Shown here: piece after piece, positions 1-9,271 of the stretch
How the letters are laid out: the number at the start of each line of letters is the position of its first letter
Numbering within the stretch: the first letter of the stretch is position 1
Origin: Tribonema minus
Taxonomy: Eukaryota > Sar > Xanthophyceae > Tribonematales > Tribonemataceae
Direction of reading: 5' to 3'
Assembly (NCBI GenBank): GCA_017506865.1
Contig: JAFCMP010000009.1
Coordinates: 186,001-250,000, forward strand
Length of the DNA: 64,000 bases
Made by a program: the position numbers and the translations under genes
Notes under the pieces: generated by a model
Database searches by the model: none
The model's input: only the letters and a program-made list of their open reading frames with translations
What the model was told of the DNA's origin: nothing

Positions 1-83
1 GTTTGTATGCACTTGTCAATGTCAGCGCAATGGAAGCGCGCTGTGCATATGTCATGTCGAACATGCGTACCCCGCAAAAAAAC

Positions 84-309
84 TATCCGACCCCATCATA
101 ACAGCATACTTCGAAGTATCAAAGACAGTAGGCACTATCCGTAATCATGATGTGCACTCACTCAATTGGTGGCCACATTGCCTTCAAACGTCGTAGCCTA
201 TCCGACCCCATCATAACAGCATACTTCGAAGTATCAACGGCAGTAGGCACTATCCGTAATCATGATAGTGCACTCACCCAGTTTGTGGCCACATTGCCTT
301 CAAACGTCG
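84..309. repeat. Tandem duplication, two copies of about 115 bp
   Basis: The block beginning tatccgacccc at 84 recurs at 199 with a handful of substitutions and one indel, and both copies end in ccttcaaacgtcg. Each copy contains the perfect 14-bp palindrome atacttcgaagtat. Related tacttcgaagtac-like sites occur again near 427. The open frames crossing the block only follow the duplication and show no protein family. Confidence 0.85.
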
Positions 310-1250
310 CTGTCTCCTCAAACACCATTGTGCTCCGCTCATTGTACACTGCTGCTCCCTGCGGCGGACACCGAAGCAAGGCACACTGACCTGGATGGAC
401 ATTATGCAACAATGTTTGAACTCCACATACTTCGAAGTACTATTCTAGGATCCAAGCATTGCTTACACATATCATGAGCAATCACCATGTCCATATTTGG
501 TTTTCCTAAGATTTGACCTACCTGTGACAGGATGCATTCGCAATCAAAGACGAGAGCTGTATGTAGTCCTTCCGGGCACCACAGATCATCACAAGTTCAG
601 TGCAACTTCTCTGCATCTCAACAAGACGCCCAATTGGATGGTTGCTTTCCATTACTCCGAAGTACAATGCATCGTGGAGCTGTGCACAGGAACAGTAGTT
701 GATGAAGTAGTGCTTACGTGTGCATCGTGTGTGGATCCACGAACACACCGGCGCTGCAACCCCTACCAGCCGATAATGCTGTTCAACGACCATGCAAGCT
801 CTGGTCTACTTGAGTTATGGTGGAGTGCTGCAAGTGGACCTATGCTGGAGTGCTGGTGTCGAAATGCTGACTTATGTACCATCTGAAGCGCAGCTTGGCC
901 ATTAGTGGTCATCAGCGCCATCGATGACATGATGCAGACGAGGAGCAGCACCAGAGGCAGAGGCAGCATAGCAGATGACGCACCAGATAATTGCAAACTG
1001 TCAGTGTCAGCTGAAATCAAAGAAAGGTTTGTTATCATAGGCCAGTAAATGATGAGCTAGCTGCAAAAGCGCATGTTAGTGGCACTCTTGCACACCTTGT
1101 ACCCGGGGCCCCTCCCTCTGCCATTTTAGCTGCTGGCTGTAGGAGGTATGTAGAGCGGGGTATCAGACAATGGTACACGGGGCACCAACTGCTTTGCAGC
1201 AAGCCTTTGCGTCACCGTTGCCAGCAATATAAATAGCATGCAGTGGTGCA
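310..1250. other. No gene recognised
   Basis: Short open frames occur on both strands, but none shows a recognisable domain, a convincing splice pattern or a signal peptide. I see nothing more in this stretch than unique sequence with a few tacttcgaagta-like palindromes. Confidence 0.5.
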
Positions 1251-1729
1251 CAGGCAGGACAAGTACGAGTACTTTTGAGGAGCAATGAGTAGGAGTATTA
1301 CTCTTTACAAAGACAAGGAGTAGCACTCTAGTATTCATGTGAATTCTAATGTTGTCGGAGTACTTAGTACTCGAGTACTTGTGCAAAATTCGGACGTTCC
1401 CAAGGAGTACGTTTGGAACACAACTCGTCTGACGGTGAATCCGTTCGAGTGCTATATCTTGCCCTGCACGATGCATGCTAGTTCCAGCAATAAGACATGC
1501 TTACAATTGCTTCAAAAAAGCATTATCTCATCATCGTTGGTACTCTTGGCTCTCTTTGCATGCGCGACTTGTGGACTACTCAAGTACTCGTCAAAAACCT
1601 GAGTATAGCTAGACTCAAACTTGTGTGAATTGTCAATTTTGAGGGGAGAAGTACTTTGGTATTCGTGTTAACGTCTGATATTACCGGCAGTAGCACTCCA
1701 GTACTCGCCTCTCATACTTGTCCTGACTG
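1251..1729. mobile_element. Small DNA-transposon-like element with inverted termini (candidate)
   Basis: The left end caggcaggacaagtacgag (1251-1269) matches the reverse complement of the right end at 1711-1729 in 17 of 19 positions, and the termini are of the CAG...CTG type. The interior is crowded with short palindromic agtact and gtactcgagtac motifs, which resemble the subterminal repeats of hAT-type elements. I do not find a matching 8-bp target duplication beside these ends, so the class is an inference. It has no transposase and would be non-autonomous. Confidence 0.45.
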
Positions 1730-1749
1730 TGCAGTTGTGACACGCGTAG

Positions 1750-2160
1750 CTAAACGTCAAGCTCGTACAATGATTTGGTCAGAGTGCGGAACGTGTCTAT
1801 CTTTTCCTGCGAAGCCGATTCACGCACGCGCTGCACATCGCGCGCGCCCCCCTGAGCCTGACGGAGGCGGGAGGGGCATGAGCTGTCACGTATGGTGACA
1901 TCTATGCAACAAGCTACTTCAAAGCCGCCGCGCAGTTTAGTGCACCGGCCTGCCGCTACCGCGTCTGCGCTCGGCTGCACTCTAGGGACTGGAAGGCAAA
2001 CCTGGTTGCTGCCGAAGACGATGTCCGTGAACTTGTTGAACCCGTGGCGCGCCGCGTAGCGGATCAGGGAGAATCTGGGACTTGCAGAGCGCTTTAGCAT
2101 ATGTAATGACTCGGAGTCTGAGGTGGACCTTAGCATTAGCATTTGACGATCCCCTTCCAA
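1750..2160 (-). pseudogene. LINE restriction-like endonuclease remnant
   Basis: The minus-strand frame contains a stretch reading CCIDVTIRDSS followed by an Ala/Arg-rich helix ending in a Glu-Lys pair. This resembles the 'D-V-T' strand plus following helix of the restriction-like endonuclease at the C-terminus of R2-type LINEs; copy B in this window has LDTCVRAP at the equivalent place. No reverse transcriptase lies beside it and the frame has no clear start, so it appears to be an old, truncated element. It could belong to a different LINE family from copies A and B. The assignment rests on a short motif only. Confidence 0.35.
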
Positions 2161-2604
2161 CCTGACAACACTGTGCAGGTATGCGAGAAAGCCGGTTGCG
2201 CTTCATTGCAGAGCAACCGCCCCAGTGCCGCCAATACATTGCACTCCTGTGCACCGTGCACTGCTACCAGCGCGCTGCGGTGCTGCGCCCTTACATGACA
2301 GGATGGCTGCAGCTATTAGTAATACGTTTATGACGGTCAACAGCCTGCCAACCACGCAGCACTGTGGCACTAGGTGCAGCTCAAGCATGTAACGCAGAGC
2401 TGGCTGGCTGGTTGGTTGGTAGTGCCACAGTGTGACCAAAACATCAGTATACTAAGTATGCTGGCATAACAACTGTTACCAAGTTAACTCATGCTTCGTT
2501 GTATGGCAAACATACATGGGCTGCAGTACCTGTTAACTTCAAGCAGCGTGTACGTGCAGTGCACCACCAGGCATTCCGATTGTCGAGTAGTACGGGGCAT
2601 TGGA

Positions 2605-2698
2605 CGTATGGACTTGTATTTATAAAGGCCCAAGGGTGGCCGGGTTGCCTACGCAATCGAAAAGCTTGCGTCAACGCAGCAGCCTAGTCTGCGCTGTG
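2605..2698 (-). mobile_element. Solo 3' end of the LINE family (about 94 bp)
   Basis: Starting at cgtatggacttg this segment matches the 3' untranslated end and last codons of LINE copy B (12391-12484) with few differences. It stops abruptly after the 'cctagtctgcgctgtg' stop-codon region. The 5-bp direct repeat ttgga flanks it exactly (2600-2604 and 2699-2703), as expected for a severely 5'-truncated insertion made by target-primed reverse transcription. Confidence 0.75.
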
Positions 2699-2703
2699 TT
2701 GGA

Positions 2704-3359
2704 CTGTTGAGCTGGGGAAATTTAACACTTAAGAATTCATCCCGCAAAACCAAGTACCTAGTAGGTCTACCCGTAGTTAGTTGCTGTGTTACTTATCACA
2801 TGTTTAAACTACTGCAGTATACTATAGCAGTGCCATCATGATTGCAACGACTTATTTCACCACACACCAGCTTGACATCAGAGCAGGATTAACCTAACCG
2901 AAGGTTATGGGCCTGCATTGGACACGGTAGCTTCGCTCGCAGGCCCATAGGCTTTGCCTATGTACAGGTATTAAAGAAGATGGATCACATGCAGTTTAGG
3001 TGGATAGCCAAGAACTGGCGAATTCTAGCGATATTGTCCCCACAAAAAGCAGTGGCACAAAATCCAAAAGTGTACAATTGCGCCGGCACAGATCCCGAAT
3101 ACTGTACCATTTTGTCATTATGAGGGCATGCCGCGAACAGCAGATTGCCCTTGACCAGCGTAGACGTCGCGACGTCCGTTTGGTACTCAAGTTTCCTTGG
3201 TGACCAAGGCCCGAAGGCACACCAGCCCAGAATTCTGGCGGGGGTAGAGCATTGTGCTACTGCCCGCCCGTCTGCAAACACTTGTGCTGTATACATCATG
3301 AGCTTGCCTTCGTGTTTGTATGACTTTGCTCACCAGTATGTTGTGCTTTTCTGGTGCAG
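2704..3359 (+). other. Region upstream of the ATPase exon, no gene recognised
   Basis: Frames on both strands run through 2985-3300 but I recognise no domain. An N-terminal exon of the downstream ATPase gene should lie here or further upstream, because the P-loop exon begins at a splice acceptor (ttctggtgcag ending at 3359). I cannot identify that exon. Confidence 0.4.
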
Positions 3360-3671
3360 TGCTCGATGAGTTTCCTGGCACCGGGCTTGAGGGAGTGATA
3401 GGCCGAAACTACATCAGCAAACGGCAGGCGACGTGCGAGAAGCTGGATGCACTGTTGAACCAAAAGGGGTTCCTCTTCGTGCAAGCCCCTCCGGACTCTG
3501 GGAAAACCGGCTTGCTGCAGCTTTCTGACCACTGTCTCACGATGAGAGGGGTCCAAACCGTGCACTTCACGTGTCTGGGTCGGGCCAAAGGCCCGAATCG
3601 TAACTGGAGCATTGACCACGAGCTAGCTCAGTTGGGGCCCTTCAAGAAGAATCTCCAGGACTTGGTCGAGG
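3360..3671 (+). CDS. P-loop ATPase exon (Walker A) of a Crinkler-like ATPase/kinase gene
   Basis: This exon encodes a nucleotide-binding domain. It reads VIGRNYISKRQATCEKLDALL, then a beta strand and the Walker A motif APPDSGKTGLLQL, with the Lys-Thr pair expected to bind ATP phosphates. The block resembles the P-loop domain of Crinkler-class and related proteins of protists and fungi, in which an 'APPxSGKTSLLQL' motif is typical. The exon is bounded by an acceptor at 3359 and a good donor (g|gtaagt at 3672) in phase 1. The phase matches the Walker B exon at 6368, giving about 70 residues between the two motifs, a normal spacing. The start codon is not in this exon. The role is unknown; ATP-dependent switching is inferred from the family. 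Confidence 0.7.
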
Positions 3672-6367
3672 GTAAGTTCAGAATTAATGCCACTTTCGTG
3701 TTGATGTACAGTTGTTACTAAATGGCGAGCAAGCGCATTCGAATTTATTTTAAGTTGTGAGGCTCAACTGCAACTTGCCGGTCAGGCATCAGTTTAGTCA
3801 GAAAAGGCAGACGTTAGCAGGCGAGGCTGAACTGTTAAGCACGTGAAAGCTCTTCACTACCTACTTGATGATGTCTGCGACTGAAGGACAGATTGCTGGT
3901 GCCGCCTGACGCTTGATTGCTGAAAGGTGTTCTTGTCTGAGATGATGATGAAGCCGGCGTGTGAGAGGAGGGCCGCCATTGACACAAACCTGCTGGCAGT
4001 AAGAAGATGTAACTTGATACTTCCTTGTTGCGTTCCCATATAGGCGCCGTTCTGTCAATGTGTGTCGCTATGCCACACGCACACGAATTCAAGATTTGTT
4101 AAGCTCAAGATAGGCAAAGGCGTGCATACTATGCTATCGCAACTAACACAAATCGGTACCATTGCTGACGGGCTTGGCCTCTTTGAACAGTGCCACCTTT
4201 TCCATGGTAGGTGTGGCAGATGTGCGCAGACGCGTGAATGCGTGGCACCCATACTCACAAGAAGTCACTGATCCCCTGCGCTTTCTGCAATTTGTTCAGC
4301 ACGTTTGAAATGCTTACCGTGGTGCAAGCTACATGAGAGCAGGCATAGTTTGGGCAGAATGCCGTTAACTTGCCATTCTCAGCATCGCTGGAAACACAAC
4401 GCATGTTCGTGAAAATCAGTCCAGTGCTGCACATGGCTGGTTGACAACGACTCAGGCCCGCCAAGCCCACATCACTTGATAAGCGGTGCGGAGCAGTGGA
4501 ACTTGTAAAGCCTATCTCGAAAGCAGTATCCGGCAGTGAAGCGTTCATTCAAAGGTGTTGAAAATTATGCATGATATTGGCTTGCGCGCAATCACAATTT
4601 GCCATGCATGGAGACGCAAATGCACATAAAAGCACAGAAGACTCGTCCTCTACGTCACATACACCAATTTGTATCCCAACGTGGCACCGAAAGAGTCGTA
4701 GTCTTATACACATGACCGAAAGAGTGAATTGAATGGCTGCACTGGGTGGCCAGGGGGCTGATGTGGTCACAAAAGCAATGGCCTGCAGTTAGCTGCGAGG
4801 AGCAGATGCGTCATGGCCATTGTACTGCCATGAATACCCCAAGTTGGGGCAGTTCACAGCATAGGCAGTTGAGGGCGGAAGCTGCCGCGCATTGTGACGG
4901 AGGATGCGGTGCTGGAGGCTTCATCAAAATAGCCAAACCAATCGCCTCAGAGGCAGAACACTATTGCACATTTCTGCAATGTCGTTTTGTACCTCGATGA
5001 TGCTGCTCTGGGCACAGATCATGATGCATATGGGTATGCTTGCCCTACGTGCGTCACAGCATTGATCAAGTTCGCAATCCCAACAAGTGTGCAGATGCCA
5101 AGGGGCAATACAACTGCCATATTTGCACATCACACATATAAGCACGAACAGGCAGTCAGCTTGGCTGGTTGCAGATGGCGATGAGCATACGGGTAGAGGC
5201 ACTGGCACGTTTACAGTCATGGCAGCTGTGAAGCGCATACAGGAGGTGACTTGCGCACACAGTCATCTACTGCCTTGACTGTTCACGCTTCACCTTGACA
5301 ATATTGAAACTGTACATTTGAAAAGTTGATGGTGCGTGCAGGCCATGCTCCTGACCAGTTTCAACAACCTGAAGATTAATGTGGTGGCCATCAAGTGCAT
5401 CAAATTGGATTGAGTTTCACGAATCATTTCACGCTCAAGACAAAGCGGGCCTCATCCACAATACCTGTACTGACGGGTTCACGACACTTTATGCGGAAAA
5501 GTGCATCAAACTTTGTAGCATGAGCCCTGCCATAAAGGTGCCTTAACCTTGGCAGTTATTTTCATGGCAGTGCCAAAACTCAGGACTTTACAGCACAAGC
5601 CATCGGTTTTGCACACAACTGTCACAACATCAATGGTTGCTAGTGCTGCTGTACCTTCAGATTCTAGGACTAGTGTAATTGCAGCAGTATAGAAGTACTT
5701 GCCACACATCAATGCTCTGTGCCGTTCTTGGCATACGAAAGCGTGGCTCAAAAAAAGACCCCGAGCTCTCAATAACTTTAACAACGCGACCTTGAAAATG
5801 TCGTGCATGGAGCCGACGATTTTGTACTTCAAAGTTCGAGGCTCTGCTCACTCCAATTCTGCCACTCACAGTAGGAGAGCATAACAAAACAGCGGCTCGT
5901 TGAATGTGGCTCATCATGATTCTCTATGTCTTCGACGACATGCAGTCATGACAATGTTCTGGCCTGCAAACTGCACCTCAGTCCATCACATCTGTAATGA
6001 GTTTACAAGCATAATTTCATGTGAGGGCACATCCAAGGCTGCAGGCATACGGAGGCCAGGTGTATGATCGCACACTCAAGCGGTGCCCCAGTAGTGAATG
6101 TTGCAATGGCTCAAAGGAGTATTCCTGGGTATGATGTTGCAGCATTTTGTGCATCGGGATTGCAATGATGTTACGGCATTCTGTGCATTGGGATCGCAAA
6201 TGATTACAGTAAAGTCACAGCTCTGCAGCAGGGGTCGCATGTGGCATACTATATGCAGTGAAATCTGATAACCTGGTCTCAACAATGTACTATATGCAGT
6301 GATTGGTGACTTGGCCTCAACAGATGTGATCTCTGAACTATTTGTGCTTTTCTTGTGCATTTTGCAG
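3672..6367 (+). other. Intron of the ATPase gene containing a dispersed repeat
   Basis: The donor at 3672 and the acceptor ending ttttgcag at 6367 are phase-compatible, so the 2.7 kb between them is most simply one intron. It has no recognisable coding domain. About 475 bp of it (5548-6022) is a repeat that recurs at 45.0-45.5 kb. Confidence 0.55.
5548..6022. repeat. Dispersed repeat, copy 1 (second copy at 45003-45485)
   Basis: From gcagttattttcatgg to the acaagcat motif this segment aligns along its whole length with 45003-45485. Shared blocks include cacaacatcaatggttgcta, gaggctctgctcactcc and aactgcacctcagtcc. The copies differ by many substitutions and small gaps, so they are old. No coding capacity or terminal repeat is evident; a non-autonomous transposon or SINE-like element is possible. 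Confidence 0.8.
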
Positions 6368-6441
6368 ATCATTCTGCACGGGTGGTCCTTCTCATTGATG
6401 AAGGGCAGCTGCTGTACCTATCAAGCCATTTCCTACTAAAT
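6368..6441 (+). CDS. Walker B exon of the ATPase/kinase gene
   Basis: The exon reads HSARVVLLIDEGQLLYL: four hydrophobic residues followed by D-E, a textbook Walker B motif with the Asp and Glu that coordinate magnesium and activate water. Related Crinkler-type ATPases have 'IDEAQ.LY' at this place. The acceptor is ttttgcag. The first two bases complete the codon left open by the Walker A exon. The likely donor is the weak aat|gttatt at 6442, in phase 0. Confidence 0.65.
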
Positions 6442-6513
6442 GTTATTGATCTGCACCAACCTCTATGCCTGGAATTTTTTTATTTTTCAAATTTTCATTC
6501 ATTTGTGCTGCAG

Positions 6514-6555
6514 GGTCCGAACCTTTGGGCAAGAGGAGGCGGTCAGGCAGTGAGG
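6514..6555 (+). CDS. Small exon after Walker B (14 codons)
   Basis: A phase-0 exon between gtgctgcag and gtaaac encodes GPNLWARGGGQAVR. Its place after Walker B corresponds to the 'FW-T-V-K' segment of related ATPases; compare DQFWRTVKRIM in the second gene at 36.87 kb. Being so short, it is supported mainly by its splice sites and phase. Confidence 0.4.
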
Positions 6556-6719
6556 GTAAACGAAGACGGTGATTGCAGCACCTGCAGTTCATACAACACC
6601 GCAATGTGATTGTGCGCAGTGCCTATTGAAACACCGCCTACACTACAGCCAGCATGTTTGATACAGTGTAAACGAATCGTGCTCTAATTTGTAAAGGTTA
6701 TGCCAACCCACACATGCAG

Positions 6720-7496
6720 GATTTGTGCGCTTGGATGAGGTGCGGGTCCTGTTACAAGAGGAGCTGGAGAAATGGCAGAAGCGGCAGAAAGCGCAGAGAC
6801 AGCAAGCGAGATGAAATGCGGCAACAGCACGTGCAATCGCTGGAGCGCATCAAGGCCGATGTGGCGCAGTAAGGGCAAGCGTTGCGAGCGATGCAGCAGA
6901 AACACGGTGAGCTGTGTAGGCTGGTCATGGACGATACTGCTCAGCTGCTGCAAAGCCGTTGTCTGCGCTTTGTGCATTACATGACCACTTATTACCTCAC
7001 CTCAAGACTCTCCCGGTCCTCTGCAAATATGCGCTGTATTCAGCAAGACCAAGTGTGAGCTGTGTGCACAGCAGGTGTGCTCGGCTCATCATCATACATT
7101 GATGTATTCAGCAAGACCAAGTGTGAGCTGCAGCTGTTGGAGCAGCTGATGCCGCAGCCCTCTGCAAGTTGTGCATGGGCGCAGGATGGGCCGATCAAGG
7201 AACGGATTGAACAACTGTTCAGAGAGGCTGCTGTCATCGATGGTAGTGAGAACAATGCTTATCTCCCCGCTTGAAAGCGCATTTTGGATGTCATGGCCAG
7301 GGCGCTGGAGACCAAAAACATTGACCGACCTGATGAAGAGTGAAAGAGCCTCTCTGCGTGCAGCCGTATCATCATTGATACTCACACAACGCATGGCTAC
7401 TTGGAGCGCCTGGCCCCAGATATCGCTGTGTGCTCTCTGTACACTTGTACGGCAGCTGTGCACGTCATTCACGTGGTCTAGTTGGTGGAGCTGCAG
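6720..7496 (+). pseudogene. Decayed coiled-coil and nuclease-like section of the same gene
   Basis: After the acceptor cacatgcag the DNA still encodes a charged helical region (VRVLLQEELEKWQKRQKAQR, then EMRQQHVQSLERIKADVAQ), but the two halves are in different frames. A TAA at 6870-6872 interrupts it. A 30-bp piece (around cagcaagaccaagtgtgagc) is duplicated at about 7034 and 7100. Further on, the frame reads YLERLAPDIAVC and, after an in-frame TAG at 7479-7481, LVELQ. The 'PD ... E-x-Q/K' spacing resembles a PD-(D/E)XK nuclease fold of the kind fused to Crinkler-type kinases. A TGA at 7341-7343 also interrupts. At least three stops and one shift make this part non-functional as read. The nuclease assignment is tentative. 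Confidence 0.4.
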
Positions 7497-7595
7497 GTAG
7501 GTACCTTTTGCAAACTTGGCACACACTCGACAGCTTGTGTGCCGCTTGTATGTATCTCAAAGCTGTTTGCCTAACGTTGCCATGCTTGGCCGCAG

Positions 7596-7896
7596 AAAGT
7601 ATGAGGACGCACCTAGCACCTCATTCTGCGGGAGACCCTCCAAAACCGGTTGTTCCATTTCTGGGTCCAAAAAGCTGCATATATCTCTCGCTGCGCTGCC
7701 AAAAAACGCATCCCTTCTGCTGGAGTTCATGTGTGTGACAGATGAACAGGCGGGATGGCACGCGCTCATTGTGGCCCTCGACAATGGATGTTTCAGGGCC
7801 ACTGGCCATGTGGCTTCAACCGCTAGCGTGGACGTCTATTCCGGCATCTGGACTAGCACAAATGCCAGCTTTGCAGCTGCGACATCCGACCTACAG
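7596..7896 (+). CDS. Exon carrying the start of the kinase N-lobe
   Basis: The frame reads FMCVTDEQAGWHALIVALDN, then ATGHVASTASVDVYSGIW, which lies where a kinase glycine-rich loop should be. It ends in phase 0 at an AG|GCAAGC site, a GC-type donor, and the next exon begins in phase 0 with the kinase lysine strand. The acceptor gccgcag ends at 7595. The phase at the 5' side does not match the preceding nuclease-like exon, so the gene is already broken there or a joining exon is missed. Confidence 0.45.
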
Positions 7897-8065
7897 GCAA
7901 GCCCATGGCCTTCATCTATGCACCATCGTTAGTTTTTTCATGCATCTGATTTTTGTAGGATGCTAATGGCGAGCATCTGTGCAGCCACATGCGATACACA
8001 CACATATATAGCTGCGTCATCTGGAGCATGCCACTCGCACATTGCTGTGTCGCCCTGATTTTTAG

Positions 8066-8240
8066 GTCTGCAAGGTCTACAAGCCTGGCTGCAGCGCCGC
8101 GCGCGACGCTGTAATGCGTGAAGTTCATGCCCTTCAGAAGATTGCAGGGTCTGCTACACCTCCTGCCATGTTTCCTGCACTGCTGGCATGGAGCACAGAA
8201 CAGGGGCTGGTCATCACAAACGGCCTTGGCAGGACCCCTG
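8066..8240 (+). CDS. Protein kinase N-lobe exon
   Basis: The exon encodes VCKVYKPG, where the Lys of 'V-x-K' is the expected ATP-anchoring lysine. It continues with the helix RDAVMREVHALQKI, whose Glu would pair with that lysine, and then the hinge strand GLVITNGLGRTP. The acceptor is gatttttag at 8065 and the donor g|gtatgt at 8241, phase 1. The phase fits the catalytic-loop exon at 12136 exactly. Before LINE copy A inserted, the intron between them was about 1.1 kb. The substrate is unknown. Confidence 0.75.
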
Positions 8241-9112
8241 GTATGTCGGCCGCTTGTGTTCTTACAGTATGCCCTGCACCTCGGGTGCTAGGCGTTGGGT
8301 CCTATCCTTAACCCTAAGGGTTGCATCTGCACTGCGCCTTCTGTTGGGTTTTAGTGTTCCAGTATGAAGCTACCTAGTTGGCGTCTTATGTGGCATTGTG
8401 TTTGAAGTATGCAGTGTGGCGTCGTCACCTGTGACGATGTACATGTAAAAGGGGGTGCATTGGAAATGCACGCCATCAGCGCTTTGCCAGCTCCTTAACA
8501 TTAGATCGGGTCACCCTTGGCGTAATTAAACCCAGCACAAGGCTTAGCCATAAGACTTTGTTGGGCGGCTGCAGCCACTGATGAAGGTACCTTTGCAGAG
8601 GACAGTCATTAAATTAAGCACACGCATCTGGCTGTTGGCAGCATTGAGGTCAGACTGAATAGTCTACAGTTCATTGTTTTGATGGGTCAATTCATGTGGT
8701 GTCTGCCCCTCCGAGTTGTGTTCCCGTAAAAGTTTGGTGCCATAACATGGTTTACGTTTTTGCAAGCAGCTGGCATTTGACCTTTTGCTTTGTGATTGCA
8801 GCGGCAGCACCGCGCTGCTTGTTGGCCGCTGTCACTGCATTAGTGACTGCTGGCAGGTTGACCCTGCGGGATAAAGTCTTGATGGCCGCTCCGCAGTGTT
8901 TTGCGATGTGCATCACAGCTGTCACAGCTCGTTCTTAGACGCCACACTGAGAGACGCTGCACTCCCATTTGCTGCCCGTAGCGCTGGCTATACCTGTACA
9001 AAGCCCCCAGTACAAAGCCCCAGATTGCACTCAAAGGCTCTTCTCCTTCTCGGAAGGCATGCCTCCCCGTGTGAACAAATGGCATTTCCTCATTGTTTTT
9101 ATTAAATATCTT

Positions 9113-9173
9113 CATCTAGCGTTGACTCATCGTCATCTAGCGTTGACTCATCCTGATCTGGCGTTGACTCACC
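9113..9173. repeat. Three tandem copies of a ~19-bp unit
   Basis: The unit 'atctagcgttgactcatc' occurs three times with small changes (atctagcgttgactcatc, atctagcgttgactcatc, atctggcgttgactcacc). It lies in the kinase intron about 100 bp before LINE copy A. Confidence 0.85.
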
Positions 9174-9260
9174 TAATCAAGGCCTGTGTAATGCTGCGCT
9201 TGTAGCCTCTGAGATCTCAACCTCAGAAACCATTTACAGTAACTGGATTTGTTGGGCTAG

Positions 9261-9271
9261 TACTGGAAGCG
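9261..9271. repeat. Target-site duplication of LINE copy A, left
   Basis: tactggaagcg here is repeated exactly at 12038-12048, flanking LINE copy A. It fixes both ends of the insertion. Confidence 0.85.
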
